Below, in pieces: positions 1 to 13,900 of a stretch of DNA of 64,000 bases (position 1 is the stretch's first letter; every line of letters begins with the position of its first letter). The notes below the pieces were generated by a model that was not told the origin of the DNA, searched no databases, and saw only the letters and a list, made by a program, of their open reading frames with translations. The translations under genes were made by a program, and so were the position numbers. Origin of the DNA: Abelmoschus esculentus (Eukaryota; Streptophyta; Magnoliopsida; Malvales; Malvaceae). The stretch covers positions 9,766,501 to 9,830,500 of the forward strand of contig JAUCBN010000055.1 of NCBI GenBank assembly GCA_035048815.1. Reading direction: 5' to 3'.

Positions 1-230
1 CAGGGATGTAATAACCCGAATTTGATTTGTATCCGACTGTTGTTGACCCGAACCCGAGTTGGACCTATTACTGTAGTAACCGAACCTGATCTGTATCCGA
101 CCAAGAATAACCCGAACCCAAGTCTGACCTGGCAGATAATCGATATTACCCGACTGAATTGACCCGAGACCTAATTTCACCCAACCTGTTTTAAACCTGA
201 CCTGATAAATGACCCGACCTGTTATTAACA
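1..230. repeat. ACCCGA/ACCTGA-type degenerate minisatellite, cut by the window edge
   Basis: Short, imperfect copies of 'gacccgaaccc', 'gacctgac' and close variants follow each other. The same kind of sequence returns at 3430-3750 and 25316-25530. It has no coding frame. It may be the end of a larger element, because the window opens with 'ggatgtaa' and position 3745 reads 'ttttacatcc', but that pairing is weak. Confidence 0.6.
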
Positions 231-1085
231 TAATATTTATATTAAACATATTAATATTTATATAAATAACTTATACAACTCACTTATATTATATTTTTAA
301 TATAAACATAATATTTTTTAGTTTGTGCTTATCAATTTTTAATTATTAATTTATAGTTAAACTATATTACAAATATTTATATTATACATATAACATACTT
401 ATATTATATTTATAATGATTTTATTACAAAAATACTTATATTTATATTTATATTTATATTTATAACATACTTATTACAAATATTTAATAATATTATATTA
501 CAATAATTACTAATTTTAAATTATATAATAAAAATCTTATATTATACTTATTAATAAAAATTTAAACTTTAAATTAATATACATGCCATTATAAATAACA
601 TTTATAGTTTTTTTAATACATATACATTTACTATGTTACATACTATGATACATATACATATAATATGATATAAATATGATACATATACATGTATATTATT
701 ATAGCGATTTGAAAATCCACGTATTTTTAAGTGTCGTTAGATATTCTTTTTCAACGAAAAATATTTTGATGTTCGTTTTGAAAATTAATGTATTTCACAT
801 TAGATTTTTTATTTAAAAATGATTTTTGAAAAATTAGAATCGTCACCGACCGTTTTGATAGACCGGACACCATAAAATCAGAGATTTAGAAAATTAGGGT
901 TTGAGAGTCGGGTACAGATAAAAAAGGATTAACAACCCCATATCGTTCAAAAATTGATACTATATTTAATTATCACTTTATTAATATTAAATTTTTAGAC
1001 TAAAATGATATCAAATTAATTTTAATTGAATATATACATTTATTTTAAAATACCTAAACTCGAAAGTAAGCGTTATTACGCAACA
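231..1085. other. AT-rich spacer
   Basis: Very AT-rich sequence with many short runs of 'tata' and 'attta'. I see no open frame of note, no splice-bounded exon and no clear transposon ends. Confidence 0.6.
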
Positions 1086-2170
1086 AACTATATATAAGCA
1101 TAACTCTCTAGCATTTTAATGCTTTCCACCTCACACCTGCCATGCAATCTTTGTCTCATTTATTATATTATATGCTTATACTTTTCAGTTTTCAAGGAAC
1201 TAAACCATAATGTCATGGCACCCATTTCTAACCCCTTTTACTGCAAGAAAGATACAACCCTAAAATATAAACACATGCGTAAAAACAGTGAATAATAATC
1301 GAAATAAAAGAACGTAAAAAGATAATTACAATAAATTAGTAAAAAAGAAATAAATAACTGGCAAAAATGCATAACACATGTAGACCCCATATTCTCTGAC
1401 AACTCAAGTATTCAAACTAAAGAAATCAAGATTCCCAGGAACCAAGAAAATCCAGAAGCTTTCGAAATGATTTCAAGTTCCAGAAATAGTCTCCTAATCA
1501 CCTTAATCTCCAGATCTCAGCCACCAGAATGGTTCTGGTCTCAGCCCGGCGTTGGCCATGAGCCGCCGTAGCTATCATCGACCACCATTGGTTTGCATGA
1601 ACCCAGACCAAACGTCGAACACTCCTTGAAACCCAGAGAAAAAGAAAATGAAACCCACTTTTTTTACAACACTGATAATGTTTATATCTTAAATCTCTCC
1701 AACATATCTATGATCTTTCGCTTTGATTTCGGCTTTTGAAATTTGATAAAGTTTTTTTTTTTCGAATTACCAGAAATGGTTCTCCCTATTTTTGAGTCTC
1801 AAGACCCGATATGCTCCTTTTAGGATATGGCTTGACGTAGGTCTTCTCTTTTTTTTGCAGATTATTCGGGGTTAACGACGACTTTAGACGTACGGTGGCC
1901 GGAAATGAGCTTTGGGCCGTCGAATAGTCATTCGAGTATTGACGCTCACGAAAGGTGGATACATATATAGGACAAAGGGGTGTGATTTTGTATGCGAGGA
2001 TAAGTGACATAAAAAGTATGAGTCGTTTGATTAGAGTTGTGGGATTGAACGGATAGGATCCGTTCTTTTATGTTAAGGATTATTTTATTTAATTTAAAGG
2101 TGGAATTTTTGTTTTCAAAAATTTCGCTCAATCCTAATGTTTCGCGGGTAAATTTTTGCAGTTTCAAAAT
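1086..2170. other. Mixed-composition spacer, no recognisable gene
   Basis: Base composition rises around 1400-1700 and 1860-1940, which could be an eroded gene piece or a transposon end. Two short minus-strand frames near 1786-2167 have no family resemblance and no start context I would trust. I do not call a gene here. Confidence 0.4.
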
Positions 2171-3429
2171 ATGAGTCGTATTAAAAAATAATAATAATAA
2201 TAATAATGGGTCAATACTCTAGTGATTAATCATAAATTTAATTAATAATAAAATAGATATATTTAATTTTAGCGTTATACTTATAGTATATGTATTTATA
2301 TGTATATAATATTTATTATTTTATATAATATATTATATGTTTTATATTATATATATACTTTAACATACTAGGTGTATAATTGTATATATGTATATAAAAT
2401 ATATTATAACAAATATATATTATAAGCATATATAGATAATATATCTATATTAATATGTTATAATATATAATATAAATATGATGTTAGCGTGTAAGTATAT
2501 ATACATATTATATTAATATATATACTAATGTAGTATAATATATTAATGTATATTATATACATATACATATACATCTATTATATATTAATATGTATTATAT
2601 ACATATATATATATACATCTAGTATATAATACATTTAATTACTATAATATATGAATGTACTATGCATGCTTATATTAAATTATTAATGTATATAGTACTA
2701 TATATTCCATATTTCCATATATAATATAATTTTTTTTTCATAGTATTAATCCATTTTTAAAAATAGTATTATTTCTTATATAGTATAATTTTAATATATA
2801 TATAGTATAAATTCTTTATATACTATAAATTTTATATACACTATAATTTCATTTATAATATAAATTCTATATATAGTCTAAATTTTATATTTCTATTTTG
2901 AAATGTATAAACTATATTGTATAATTATAAATTATAATGTATTAAATATTTAAAGTACATTAAAATTTTCACTGAATTTAACTATTATTAATTTATAATT
3001 TTTATAATTTAATTCTTACAAGTTACAATTTTTTTTTTATATTTTGAATTCACTATTAATTATTTTTCTAATTTAGTTTAGTGTTTTTAATAAGATGATA
3101 TTTTATTTTATTAATGTTTATCTTTTTTTAATTTAAAATTTTATTTTTTGACTTTGTAGTCCGATATTTTTTCCTTATTAATTTTTAATTTTTGTAATTT
3201 AGCACAATTTTTAAGATATGAATCATTATTCATTATATGATATTTTTGTTAAGTTTACTACGTAATATTTATTTTTAATTCGATTCATACTAGTGAAAGA
3301 CGTTAGATATTAAATAATTAATTCGAAATGAATGATCAACCATTCAACCAAAAGTCTATCGTTTATTTACTTATTTGTACTAAATCAAACTTAATAATTT
3401 TAATTATTATGAATGTAAACCCAAATTAA
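2171..3429. other. AT-rich spacer with TA-rich microsatellites
   Basis: Dense 'tatata' and 'atatatac' tracts (2270-2660) followed by poly-T-rich sequence. Nothing coding is visible. Confidence 0.6.
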
Positions 3430-3750
3430 TTCGATCTAAAATAAAACCAACTTGAAATGAACCTGACATGAAATGTAATCGAACTGAAATGGACCCAACC
3501 TGAAATCTACCCGACTTGAAATGAAACTGTTAATTATCCGATTTGAACCCGAACCGTTTGAAACCGACCTGAAATGAACTCGACCTGAAATGGACCCGAC
3601 CTGGAACGGACCTGAGCTTAAATGGACCCGCACCCGACCCGAATCGAGTCAAAACATCAAATCAACCTGAAATGACCTATATCCGATTTTACCCGACTTG
3701 ACAGTACCTGACCTGAAACTCATTCGAGTAATTGTTTTTACATCCTTAAT
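3430..3750. repeat. ACCTGAAATG-type minisatellite
   Basis: Repeated degenerate units of about 15-18 bp built on 'gacctgaaatgaacccg' are read across the block. A 65-residue minus-strand frame in it is simply the translation of this repeat (repeating Gly-Ser-Val-like units) and is not a gene. Confidence 0.7.
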
Positions 3751-3794
3751 TTATACCAAAAAATGATTCGAAGCCTAATTTCCACACATGTTAC

Positions 3795-4340
3795 TAAGGG
3801 TGTAAACGAGCCGAGTCGAGCTCAATTAGTGTTGAGCTCGACTCGGCTCGAAATGCTTGAAAGCTAAGCTCGGTTCGACTCAACTCAAAAACTCGCGAGC
3901 TTAAAATTATTGAGCTCAATCTCAAACTCGAAATCAAATTCGAAATTCGAACTCGAGAAGCTCGAAAAGCTCAAATATACCAACTTAAACTCAAATATCA
4001 TTAAAATTGATTTGAGTTTTAAATTATTAAACTCAACTAGAGCTTGAGCTTAATTGGAGCTCAAACTCTAATATCAATAAAAGCTAATATAAAAATATAT
4101 TTAAACTTTTTTCAACCAAAAGACAAAAATAGCATGTTAAAGCCTTATTCTATTTATAGACTTATTCTCTCCTTCTTCCTTCATAATTGTGCAATATGGG
4201 ATTACTATCTCTAGATCAACTATGGTGGTCTTTGTATCATGTGAAAAGAGGGAATTATGTCAAAAGTCCTCTAAACTTCTCCTCGTATTCATTTTGATCA
4301 CTATGTAAAATTTAAAGTATAAAACCCTTATTTAATACTA

Positions 4341-4403
<63 letters not shown>

Positions 4404-4554
4404 GATTTCGGATAGCTCGCGAGCTTTTCGAGTCGAGTATCAAGTAACTCAGCTCATTAAGAATTCGAGTCGAGTTCGAGTCTAGTTTTGACCGAGCTTT
4501 GACCAAGTCAAGCTCGAGTAGCTCACGAGCTGTCTCGTCTCATTTACAGCCCTA
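3795..4554. mobile_element. hAT-like MITE (TAAGGGTGTAAACGAG ... CTCATTTACAGCCCTA)
   Basis: The left end reads TAAGGGTGTAAACGAGCCGA. The right end, on the other strand, reads TAGGGCTGTAAATGAGACGA. These are imperfect terminal inverted repeats of the TAGGGGTGTAAAC class. The interior is non-coding, with 'gagctcgagctc'-type sequence near both ends and an (ATT)n tract. No convincing 8-bp target duplication is left, so the copy is probably old. The same family recurs at 46326-47264, where the duplication is clear. Confidence 0.65.
4341..4403. repeat. (ATT)n microsatellite
   Basis: About 20 perfect ATT units inside the hAT-like MITE. Confidence 0.95.
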
Positions 4555-5770
4555 TGATTAGTGTTTAATTGTTCTATTTTATTACCTTTTTACTTATTGT
4601 TATTGTTATACTTAAGCACATAATTAGTTGTATTTTATTATTTTCATGTATTTTCCTTTTATTTCCTTGGTTGTCATTTTAATTCCTTAGTTGATTGAAT
4701 TTTGTGAAAAAGGATACTGTTGTGGTTTATTTCCATGTTTGCAGGATTCCTTCCCTGATGAGGAGCTACAAAATGGGCAAGAAATTAGTGAAGATAAGAT
4801 CAGTGGGAAAGTACATGGAAAGAATTGGAGAATAAAGCAAAGAAGGAAATAGGTGATGAAAATCAAATGAAGAATGAAAATATTCTTTATGAATATTTCC
4901 AATTCAACCTCACCTTATCACCTAAGTCAACCTAGATTTCTCCTATAAAAGGAGGAGCATGGCGTCAAGAAGAGATGAGTCGAATAGGAGCCTAATTTGG
5001 GAGTCAATTTCTATAGTTGATTTAGAGAGAATTAATTTGGGATTATTCTTTGTATATTTCTAAAACCCATGAATTGATGTAATCGGTTTGGTTATTCTGT
5101 TTTGTGGTTGTGAGATACGATTTGGATTTTTATCTAAGTATTTAGTTGTTCTTAATCAAGGTTTACTTATTCTTGGCAATTATTTGGTTTGCGAGAGAAT
5201 TAGGAAAGGACCTCGTAAAACGATACATTTATCTAGATTCGGGAGAATTAGATTCATGAAACGAATAAGTATGGTTCGAACCAAGTGCGTGAGAACAAAT
5301 CCGACTTAGGGATAAGTGTAGGATTTCAACGGCTAACAGAAGAAACGCTTTGCCGAACTTTGAGGATAGTCACCCAAATTGCCTGAGCAATTCCCTCATC
5401 GCAATTGCCCAAGCATTCGAAGAACTGACTAGGCAATATCCGACTGAGCCCAATTGTTGGAACGAGTTGAGCGGTGCGAACACTCACTTACAAAGAAGAA
5501 TTCAATTTGGACATCACTCCACAACTCAGGATAATCCAACCTCTTCTCTCACCCATTCGATTTCGTCTATCTTTTATTTTATTATTATTTTTGTTTATTT
5601 AAACTCTTATCATCAATATTTGTGTCTTTAATTTACAGTGCGATAACTTAAGCAAAGTGACCCTAATCAATCCTTGTGGAGACAATATCTAAATCTATAC
5701 TATTACTTGCGACGTGTACACTTGCACCGTTTGCGTTGCACTCAAATCACGCAACACCCTACTTGTTACT
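4555..5770 (+). repeat. LTR-retrotransposon-like debris
   Basis: The stretch has the texture of a plant retrotransposon LTR or leader: moderate GC, short frames at 5088-5309 and 5350-5631, then 'caatccttgtggagac' and 'tatactattacttgcgacg', phrases I associate with Ty3-type LTR ends. No protease, reverse transcriptase or integrase motif is visible and no paired LTR was found. The two short frames are not called as genes. Confidence 0.4.
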
Positions 5771-5949
5771 ATGACATTAAAAAATCGATCTACAAGTTCG
5801 TTTTAGAAATTTTAGTGACCTAAAGTAAATCTAAAAATTCTATCACGAATAACAAGTATTAAAAATTAAATTTTAAAAAGTAAATCTCTTATAATAAATA
5901 TTAATAAATAAATAAATTTTAAAATAAATCTCTCAGCACCTGTTTCTAA

Positions 5950-6165
5950 ATGCTCATTACACAATCTTCTTTTACCCCTTAATTATATCCTCTTCTATGC
6001 CCCTACTAAAAATTTCTTAAAATTTAAAGTTTAAACTCAAACCCTAATTCCCACATCTTAAATTCTAAACTTTAAAAAATACACCATACTTTTAATTTTC
6101 TAAACTCTAACAACAACCCTAATCTTATACCCTAAATTCACTATTTTAAATTCGAGACATCAATG
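5950..6165 (-). repeat. Telomere-like dispersed repeat (CCCTAAA side), copy A
   Basis: Many 'aaaccctaa', 'taaattctaaacttt' and 'accctaaattc' units read on the plus strand, so TTTAGGG-type on the minus strand. It belongs to the dispersed family described in the findings. Confidence 0.55.
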
Positions 6166-6654
6166 AGGACGTAATAGAAAGATAGATAATCTATACCACA
6201 AATACTATCAGCTGTTTGAAGTCGATCTTTCCCTGCCATCCAACCCACTAAAGCGTGCTTAGGTATGAACTAAATCACCTTCAGCCATGGCACTTTTTGG
6301 TGGATTTCTCTGCTATACAACCAGATCCATTTAGTGTTGATAGGTTCCCAATCCACTACATTAAGCAAACAAACTATGAGGCTAAACTCCTTAAAGTCCA
6401 ACTGATATGATGTTTTTTTTTTTTTTTTGAATTATCTCAAATTGGTCTAGTGTTTAAGTACTAGGCTTTTTAGTTTTGTGTCACTTTCTGTACCCCTTCT
6501 ACCTGTGTTGCTCGAATGATCTTCACCCATTCTAAAAACTTTTAAGAAATTGAAAAAATCTGAAGGATTTGCGTTTATCTACGCTTACGGCATCAATTAT
6601 TGACTGATAAAATGAACAAGAATTAGAGTTGACAGACCAATAGTGACTCTAGTA

Positions 6655-6910
6655 GTTATTAGGAAAATACTTTGATAAACAAGCTTACGTAAACTTTAGT
6701 TTATACAAGTCTTTTAATTTTAGGGTTCAGGATTTTAGGGTTTAGAAGTATAGTGTGTAGGTTTAAGAATTTAAGGTTTATTGTTAGAATTTAAAGTTTA
6801 GGGTTCATGATTAAAAATTTAGAGTTTAGGGTTTATGTATTTAGATTTTTAGTTTAAATATAAAGGGTATAATTTTTTATACAACTTGTGTATCAAAATA
6901 TAATTCATAT
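6655..6910 (+). repeat. Telomere-like dispersed repeat, copy B
   Basis: It opens with 'cgtaaactttagtttataca', runs through 'tttagggttcaggatttta' type units, and closes with 'atacaacttgtgtatcaaaa'. The same three-part layout is seen in the copies at 36605 and 46584. Confidence 0.6.
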
Positions 6911-7029
6911 AATTATGTGTATAAAACAATAATCTAAAGCTTAAAATGTGCAAAAAGAATAGACTTATTAAGTGAAAATGTTTGATTTTTAGATGTTTAT
7001 AATTTAATTTTTTGTTACTCGAGAAGATA

Positions 7030-8160
7030 ATCTAATAATATTTTTATATTAAGATATTTTAAAAAATTATATTTCTTACTGATTGTTGAGCTTGAAGGTG
7101 CTCGATGAATAACCGATATAGTTTGCCAAGTTGATGGAGAATCGGTATTTTGTGTGTTGGATGTGGAAGCAATGAAAATAGACAATGAACACGATGATTT
7201 ATAGTGGTTCGGCCTTCGAACAAGCACCTACATCCACTACCTTAGCTTCCTACTAAGGATTTCCCAAATTCACTAAGAATCTATTCCTTTTGAGGGCAAA
7301 GGGCTAACCTTACAAACCTTGATTTAAACCCGAATCAAGCATCCAAAGTTCATAACCCGAACTTTGGGAATCCTCTCAAACAAGAGATAAACTTAAGCAA
7401 ACTTTGATAATCCTTCTAACAAGGCTAATTGTTTGCAACTAAGCTCTCACCCAATCCTAAGACACTTGAGCATACATAAACATTAAGCTCACAAGTGTTT
7501 GTCTACCCAAAGATTGGAAATTAAGCTCTAAGACAATTGCTTGATCATAATGTTGTTACAATTGAAGCATTAGTCTTCTCTTGATGCTTGAGGCTTCCTT
7601 TTTCATCCCAAATGTGTTTCTAGCCGTTGATGACCGTTAGGATTCATTTGGAGCCGTTTGGAGCTGATTTCAAGGCTTATTTCTGCTTTTGGTATAGGTG
7701 GTATCGAAACGCCTAAAAGCAGTATCGATACCTCTGCTTTGGGAAATAGCCGTTGAACCTGCATTTAAGAACCGGTATCGAAACGGGTTTTGATACTGCT
7801 CCTAGCCGTTGGGGGTTTTCATAAAATCGTTTATGACCGTTGGGGGTGTATCGAAACAAGTATCGAAACCAAACCTCACAGTGGCAAAAAGGTATCGAAA
7901 CTGGTATCAAAACACCTGTGCAATTTTGCCTTTGAAAACATGGTTGTATCGAAACACCTAGAAGGTGTATCGAAACGTCTGAGTTAAAAACACTTCTTTG
8001 GTTTCTTTAAATCATTTAAAACACCTTTAAAAATCTCTCAAACACTCTTAAATATATTTTCAAGTTGTTTGGAGATAAGAACCATTTTTGAAGTCTTTTC
8101 AAATTAGTCCAAAACTATTTTTCAATTATTATATCAAAACATTAGTTCTACACTGATTAT
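7030..8160. repeat. LTR-like repeat with TATCGATA-rich segment
   Basis: Positions 7190-7560 contain 'tttatagtggttcggcc', 'aagcacctacatccacta' and spaced 'ctaacaaggct' phrases typical of plant LTR sequence. Positions 7690-7990 hold about ten copies of 'gtatcgaaac' or 'gtatcgatac'. No coding domain is present. The short frames on both strands at 7713-7987 are translations of the repeat. Confidence 0.5.
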
Positions 8161-9239
8161 GAATTAAGGACCTTATTTTTAATAAATTATACAAGACCTT
8201 TAAAATTCTTGAATCGCCTATGGTCTCAAATATCCGGATATGTTAAATATTAAATAATTAATGTTTGAATCTCATTAGAAGCGAATAAATTCTCTAATTT
8301 GTAATATAGAGTCGGATTCAAATATTCAAATTTGTAATCTATATCTGAATTAAATGTTATTATTCATCATATATTTAGATTTAAAAAAATGAAAATTCAA
8401 ATATTCGAATTTATATAATTTTAGATTCACTAAAAATTTATTGTTTAAAGTTTAATATGTAGAGAAAACGACTCGAATTTCTAAATTTGTAATCTAAATT
8501 AATTAGACTGATTGTGGAAGCATGTATTATTAAAGTTCGTACAATTTATTCATGATTTATACAAAGAATCTGCGGACATAAATTGTTAAACTGAATTTCA
8601 TCACCAAATTTTCTGTCTACCTCGTCCATTTATTTCAAATGCCTGTCTGAATTATTGAAATTTCAAGGAAAAAGAGAAAAAATTGATAGAATCTGTTGTG
8701 GAAATTAAAACAAAAAACATGAAGACTTGGAGTCAACTAATAGTGTAATAAATTAAAGCAAAAATAAAAGAGACAAACGACGGAGACTTAATATCAAAGT
8801 TGTTGAAAAAAATAATTTGGAAATTTCGAGGCATTTTAATTGATAAAGGTAAAGATTCAAATTATGAGATTTTGGTTTTATATTTTTAATAGTTTCAAAC
8901 ATTTTATATAAAATAGTAATAATTTGTTTGTTGGAACGGATCCAGAGTTTTATGTAAAGAATATAAAATGTCAAAAAGTTATATTAAAAATGTAGGGATG
9001 TAAAATTATAAGAGTCTAGGGGTACGAAAATTAGATTATTGATAGAAAATACAAGTAAAAATATATAAAAGATAAAAAAAATATGTTTTATTATTTTATT
9101 ATTAGGCAAAACCCTCGAAATATCATTGACGTTTTGGATAGTTATTTTAACCCTATTTTTTGAATTAATTTAAACTTCAATATTTTATTTTGGGTCAAAA
9201 TATAAGATAAAAACTTTTTGAAATTACATGACCGAATAA
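8161..9239. other. AT-rich spacer
   Basis: No supported gene, transposon end or regulatory element seen. Confidence 0.6.
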
Positions 9240-9905
9240 CGCGTCAAACAAAAAATATTTTAGGTCTACATTGATTTCGGTTTGGGTATCGGGTCAAATC
9301 GGTTGATTTTTCGGTTTGGTTGAGTTTCAGTTTAGTTATTATTAGTTCGGTTATTTCAAGTCTATTGATTTTGGATCGAGTCAATATCGGGTTAGTAAAA
9401 TATTATTGTGATATGCAAATCAAAGAGCAATATTGCTCCAATGAATAACTCGCTGTTTATTGATCTTTGGGAGGAGTCTTATATACATTGTACATAAGGC
9501 TACTAACAATCTTGCTAAATCCTAAAAATCTTATCGAATCAAATAATATCCTATCAATATTATCAGATCCATCATTCTGATATGGATAACAGATATCAAT
9601 CGGTTTCTTTTGAGTTTTTAAATCGAGTTAAGTTTATACACATTATATATCACTTGGTATAATATGTATATTTAATTTTTGGTGAATTGTATGACAACTC
9701 ACATCCTATTTTTATTTATTTATTTTAATATATTTTCTTTATTTTGAGTTATCTTCAGTTCGAGTCTATTTAGTTTGGTTATAAATCGGTTTGAGTTTAT
9801 TTTTGGTTCAACTAAAATTTAAATCGATTTTTATTCGGATCGGTTTAATTCGAGTTTCGGAACATTTAGGTTAGTTTCAAGTTTCGATTTTCAGGTCCCA
9901 AATCA
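9240..9905. repeat. CGGTTTGGTT-type degenerate repeat with an inserted segment at about 9410-9600
   Basis: Units such as 'cggtttggttgagtttc' and 'tcggatcggtttaattcg' occur on both sides of a segment that starts 'tgatatgcaaatcaaagag' and ends 'ggataacagatatca'. That segment has TG/CA ends like a small LTR-type element, but no target duplication could be found. Confidence 0.4.
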
Positions 9906-10264
9906 CATTTTGTCGGGAGACAACTAGCGGTGTAAATGAGTTGACGCCGTAAGGATATGTAATAAAGCAAAAGAGACCATTTGAAGTGTCAAACATGAAA
10001 CATGTGTTTTATGATAAAACGTGGATGTCTCTGAAAGCAATTATCTATGCACTGTTCATTCATGGGAAGGTAAATTTAATTATTTTAAGATATTATTATT
10101 ATTATTATTTGATTTTATATTGATAATAAAAATCCCTCGGAAGGTAAATTATCCCGTTTAGTTAATTTTAAGTATTTCAATGTATCTCATAATTTACGAA
10201 CTAAATTTTAGTTAAAAATTTATGATGATTTGTGTAAATCTCAATTCAACCCTTTATAAATTCT

Positions 10265-10735
10265 AGTGAAAGGTAAAGTTTATATGAGAAAATCATCTAT
10301 CTCTTTCTCACGCTTCCTTTTATGCCTCATTTTAAATTAAAGGTTTAAAATTTAGGGTTTAAGGTTAAGTTTGTGGTTAACGTTTAGGAAATTAGAGGTA
10401 GAGTCTATTTTTATGGGTAGGGTTTAAGGTTTAGGATATAGAAAATAAGGGTTAAGGTTGAAAATTCAATTTTTTAGAAAATTTTCAAAGGAGACACAGA
10501 AAGATGCATGATACAAAGACATGTGTTTTTTGTCAAAAAATTTAAACGCAAATCGTCTATCTCTTAATTGTGAAAATTAATGGATTTAAGGTTTAAGGTT
10601 AAGGATTGTGATTAGGGCTTAAGAAATTAGGGATAAAGTATATTTTTTAAGGTGAAGAATTTAAGGCTTAAGATGTAGAAAATTGAAGTTAGGGTTTAAA
10701 ATTATTTTTTTCAAAATTTTCTAAACAAAAGGTAC
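10265..10735 (+). repeat. Telomere-like dispersed repeat, two adjacent copies (C and D)
   Basis: Two similar stretches (about 10265-10500 and 10555-10735) share 'catctatctctt', 'ttaaggtttaaggttaag', 'aattagggataaagt' and 'ttttcaaaattttct'. They end about 110 bp before the TATA box of the receptor kinase gene, so they form its distal promoter region. Confidence 0.55.
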
Positions 10736-10848
10736 AGTTAAAAAACAAGAGATTTTCCTTAGAAAGTTTAGACGAAGACCAGTAATTGAACCCAAAGATC
10801 CGTTCATGCGAAAGCTTCGTGGTGATTGAATCAGCTCTAATCCTGTCC

Positions 10849-10855
10849 TATAAAT
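10849..10855 (+). promoter_or_regulatory. TATA box of the LRR receptor kinase gene
   Basis: TATAAAT in 'tgtcctataaattcccc', 61 bases before the ATG. The expected transcription start is about 30 bases downstream, giving a 5'UTR of roughly 35-40 bases. Confidence 0.6.
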
Positions 10856-10915
10856 TCCCCATGTATTTTTATTACATTCAACAGCTTAACATCCTTAATT
10901 TCAACTGTCAAAACC

Positions 10916-13900
10916 ATGGCTTCTTTCTCAAGATCAGTCAATATCATCTACTTCGTCTCCTTTTTCTTCATTCTATCCTCCCATGTTGTCTCCTCTTCAT
11001 CCTCCATAACCTCCATGGAAGCTGAAGCTCTTCTAAAATGGAAAGCTACCCTCCACAACACCTCACAAACTTTGCTTTCTTCTTTGTGGGACGGAAGCAA
11101 CCATTGCAAATGGATCGGTATCGGTTGCGACACCACCGGAAGGGTCACCAACCTCAGCCTATCAGAATATGGTTTGAGATTGAGAGGTACACTATACAAT
11201 CTCAACTTTCTTTCCTTTCCTAACTTGGTTTGGCTTCACCTTCGGAACAACTCATTGTATGGGACCATCCCCTCGAACATTGGAAACCTTTCCAAACTCA
11301 TCTCCATCGACTTCTCCTTCAATAACTTCTCAGGGAATATCCCATCTCAAATTTGCTTCATCAAAAGTCTTGAATCGATCTACTTAGGAAGTAATAAAAT
11401 GAGTGGTCCCATTCCACGAGACATAGGAAGTCTGAGTTCAGTTTCTAGTATCAGTGTCCATGATAATTATCTAAGTGGTCCAATCCCTTCTTCTATAGCA
11501 AGCTTGCCTAATTTGGGTTTTCTTGACCTTGGTGGGAATCAACTCAATGGTTCTATACCTAAAGAAGTTGGTATGTTGAGGTCACTCTATTTGTTGGACT
11601 TTTCAGAAAACTTTCTAACCGGTTCTCTTCCAGCATCTATAGGAAACCTGAGTAACTTGGTCTTTCTGTATTTGTATGGTAATCACCTCTCTGGTTCGAT
11701 CCCTAGTGAGATAGGATTGCTCAAATCGCTTTCCACAATACAATTGTTGGGAAATAATCTCAGTGGTGCCATTCCAAGTTCCATAGCAAACTTGACCAAC
11801 TTACTTAGTCTTTTGCTCGATGGCAATGCGATTTCTGGCCCAATACCACGGGATATAGGAAGGCTTAAATCTCTCAACGTATTGTCTTTAGCCAATAACT
11901 CAATCTCTGGTTCAGTTCCTGTCTCCATAGGAAACTTGACCAAATTATCTACTCTTAGCCTTTCCGAAAATATGTTTCTTGGGTCGATACCTCAAGAGGT
12001 GGGGATGCTTAAATCTCTCAATAGATTGGATTTGGCCAATAACTCAATCTCTGGTTCAATTCCTGCCTCCATAGGAAACTTGACAAGATTATCAGGACTT
12101 TTCCTTGGTGGAAATAGTTTGTCAGGCCACATCCCTCGAACATACTGTAATTTTACTGAATTCCAATTATCAGATAACCATCTCACTGGTCCATTACCGG
12201 AGAATCTATGCCTTGGTGGAGTACTCACTTGGCTTGGGGTGATCAACAACAATTTGACGGGTCCGATTCCATCAAGTTTGAGAGACTGCAAAAGCTTATT
12301 TAGAGTTAGGCTTGAAGGAAACCGCTTCACAGGAAATATATCAGAGGCTTTTGGTATATATCCAAATTTGGTTTATATTGCATTAAGCCACAACAACTTC
12401 TTTGGTGAACTTTCTCCAAAATGGGGACAATGTCCTAATCTAACTAGCCTGCGAATCTCCAACAATAACATTTCTGGGAAGATACCATTGGAACTGGCAC
12501 ATGCAACTCAACTAGGGGAGCTTGATCTCTCTTTCAATCATCTAATTGGTGACATTCCAAAGGAGCTGGGAGCATTGAAGCTGATGTCCCGTCTTTTTCT
12601 GAGTGGTAACCGGTTATCAGGAAAAATTCCATCTGAGATTGGACTTCTTTCTAATCTACAACAACTTGAATTGGCATCAAACAATTTAAGTGGACCTATT
12701 CCTGATCAACTTGGAAATTGCTTGAAATTAATCAACTTAAATTTGAGCATGAATAATCTTGGAGGGGGCATTCCATCCTCAATAAGCGATGCTATTGCTC
12801 TGTATAGTCTAGACTTGAGTCAGAATACACTTATTGGAGGCATCCCACAAGAGTTTGGAAAATTAAAGTCCTTGGAAATATTGAACCTTTCTCACAATAG
12901 GCTCAATGGTTCCATCCCGGAAGCTTTCAATGATCTGCATGGTTTGAGAATGGTGAACTTATCTTTTAATCAGTTGGAAGGTCCTATTCCAGACCTTAAT
13001 GCATTTCACGAGGATTCATTCGATGCCTTGAGGAACAATAAAGGCTTATGCGGTAACGCCACTGGATTAAGGCCTTGTGTTCTCCCTTCCCGAGACAACC
13101 ATGGTCATGGAAGAAGGACCAAACCCATCATATTAGTTCTGCTTCCACTCTTTGGTGGTTTAGTTTTGTTGTTTATATTGGCTGCAAGTTTCCTTACATA
13201 TTGCAAGAAGACTTCAAACAGAAAATCAGAGCCAAAGGAGGATCAACATGGAGATATTTTCACCGTATTGGGATTTAATGGAAGAATACTCCATGACAGC
13301 ATCATTGAAGCCACTGAAGATTTCAGCTCCGACTATTGCATTGGAACAGGAGGATACGGAACTGTCTACAAAGCTGCATTACCAACTGGCCAAGTGGTTG
13401 CTGTGAAGAAGCTTCACCAATCTGAAGACAGCTTGATTCTCAACAACTTGAAAGCTTTTGAGAGCGAGATTGTTGCTTTATTAAAGATAAGACACCGAAA
13501 TATTGTGCAGATGTATGGCTTTTGTTCACATCCAAGGCATTCTTTTCTGGTTTATGAGCTTGTAGAAAGGGGAAGTTTGAGAATGATCTTAACCAACAAT
13601 GAAGAGGCAAAGGAGTTGGATTGGGCAAAGAGGCTAAATGTTGTTAAAGGATTGGCCAATGCTCTGTCTTATATGCATCACGACCATTCACAACCTATAG
13701 TTCATCGAGACATTTCCAGCAACAATGTTCTGTTGGATTCAGACTATGAAGCTCGTGTCTCAGATTTTGGCACTGCCAGGATTTTGAAGCCTGACTCCTC
13801 CAATTGGACATCACTTGCAGGAACATACGGGTATATAGCTCCAGGTATAAACTACTTTCTTCCCCTAAACATGGTTTCAATGTTTCATTTATTTGATCAA

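Noticed and set aside
1..3752. A single 3.7-kb element between 'ggatgtaa' at position 4 and 'ttttacatcc' near 3745
   Set aside because: The match is only about 8 bp, the window is cut at position 1, and no target duplication can be tested.
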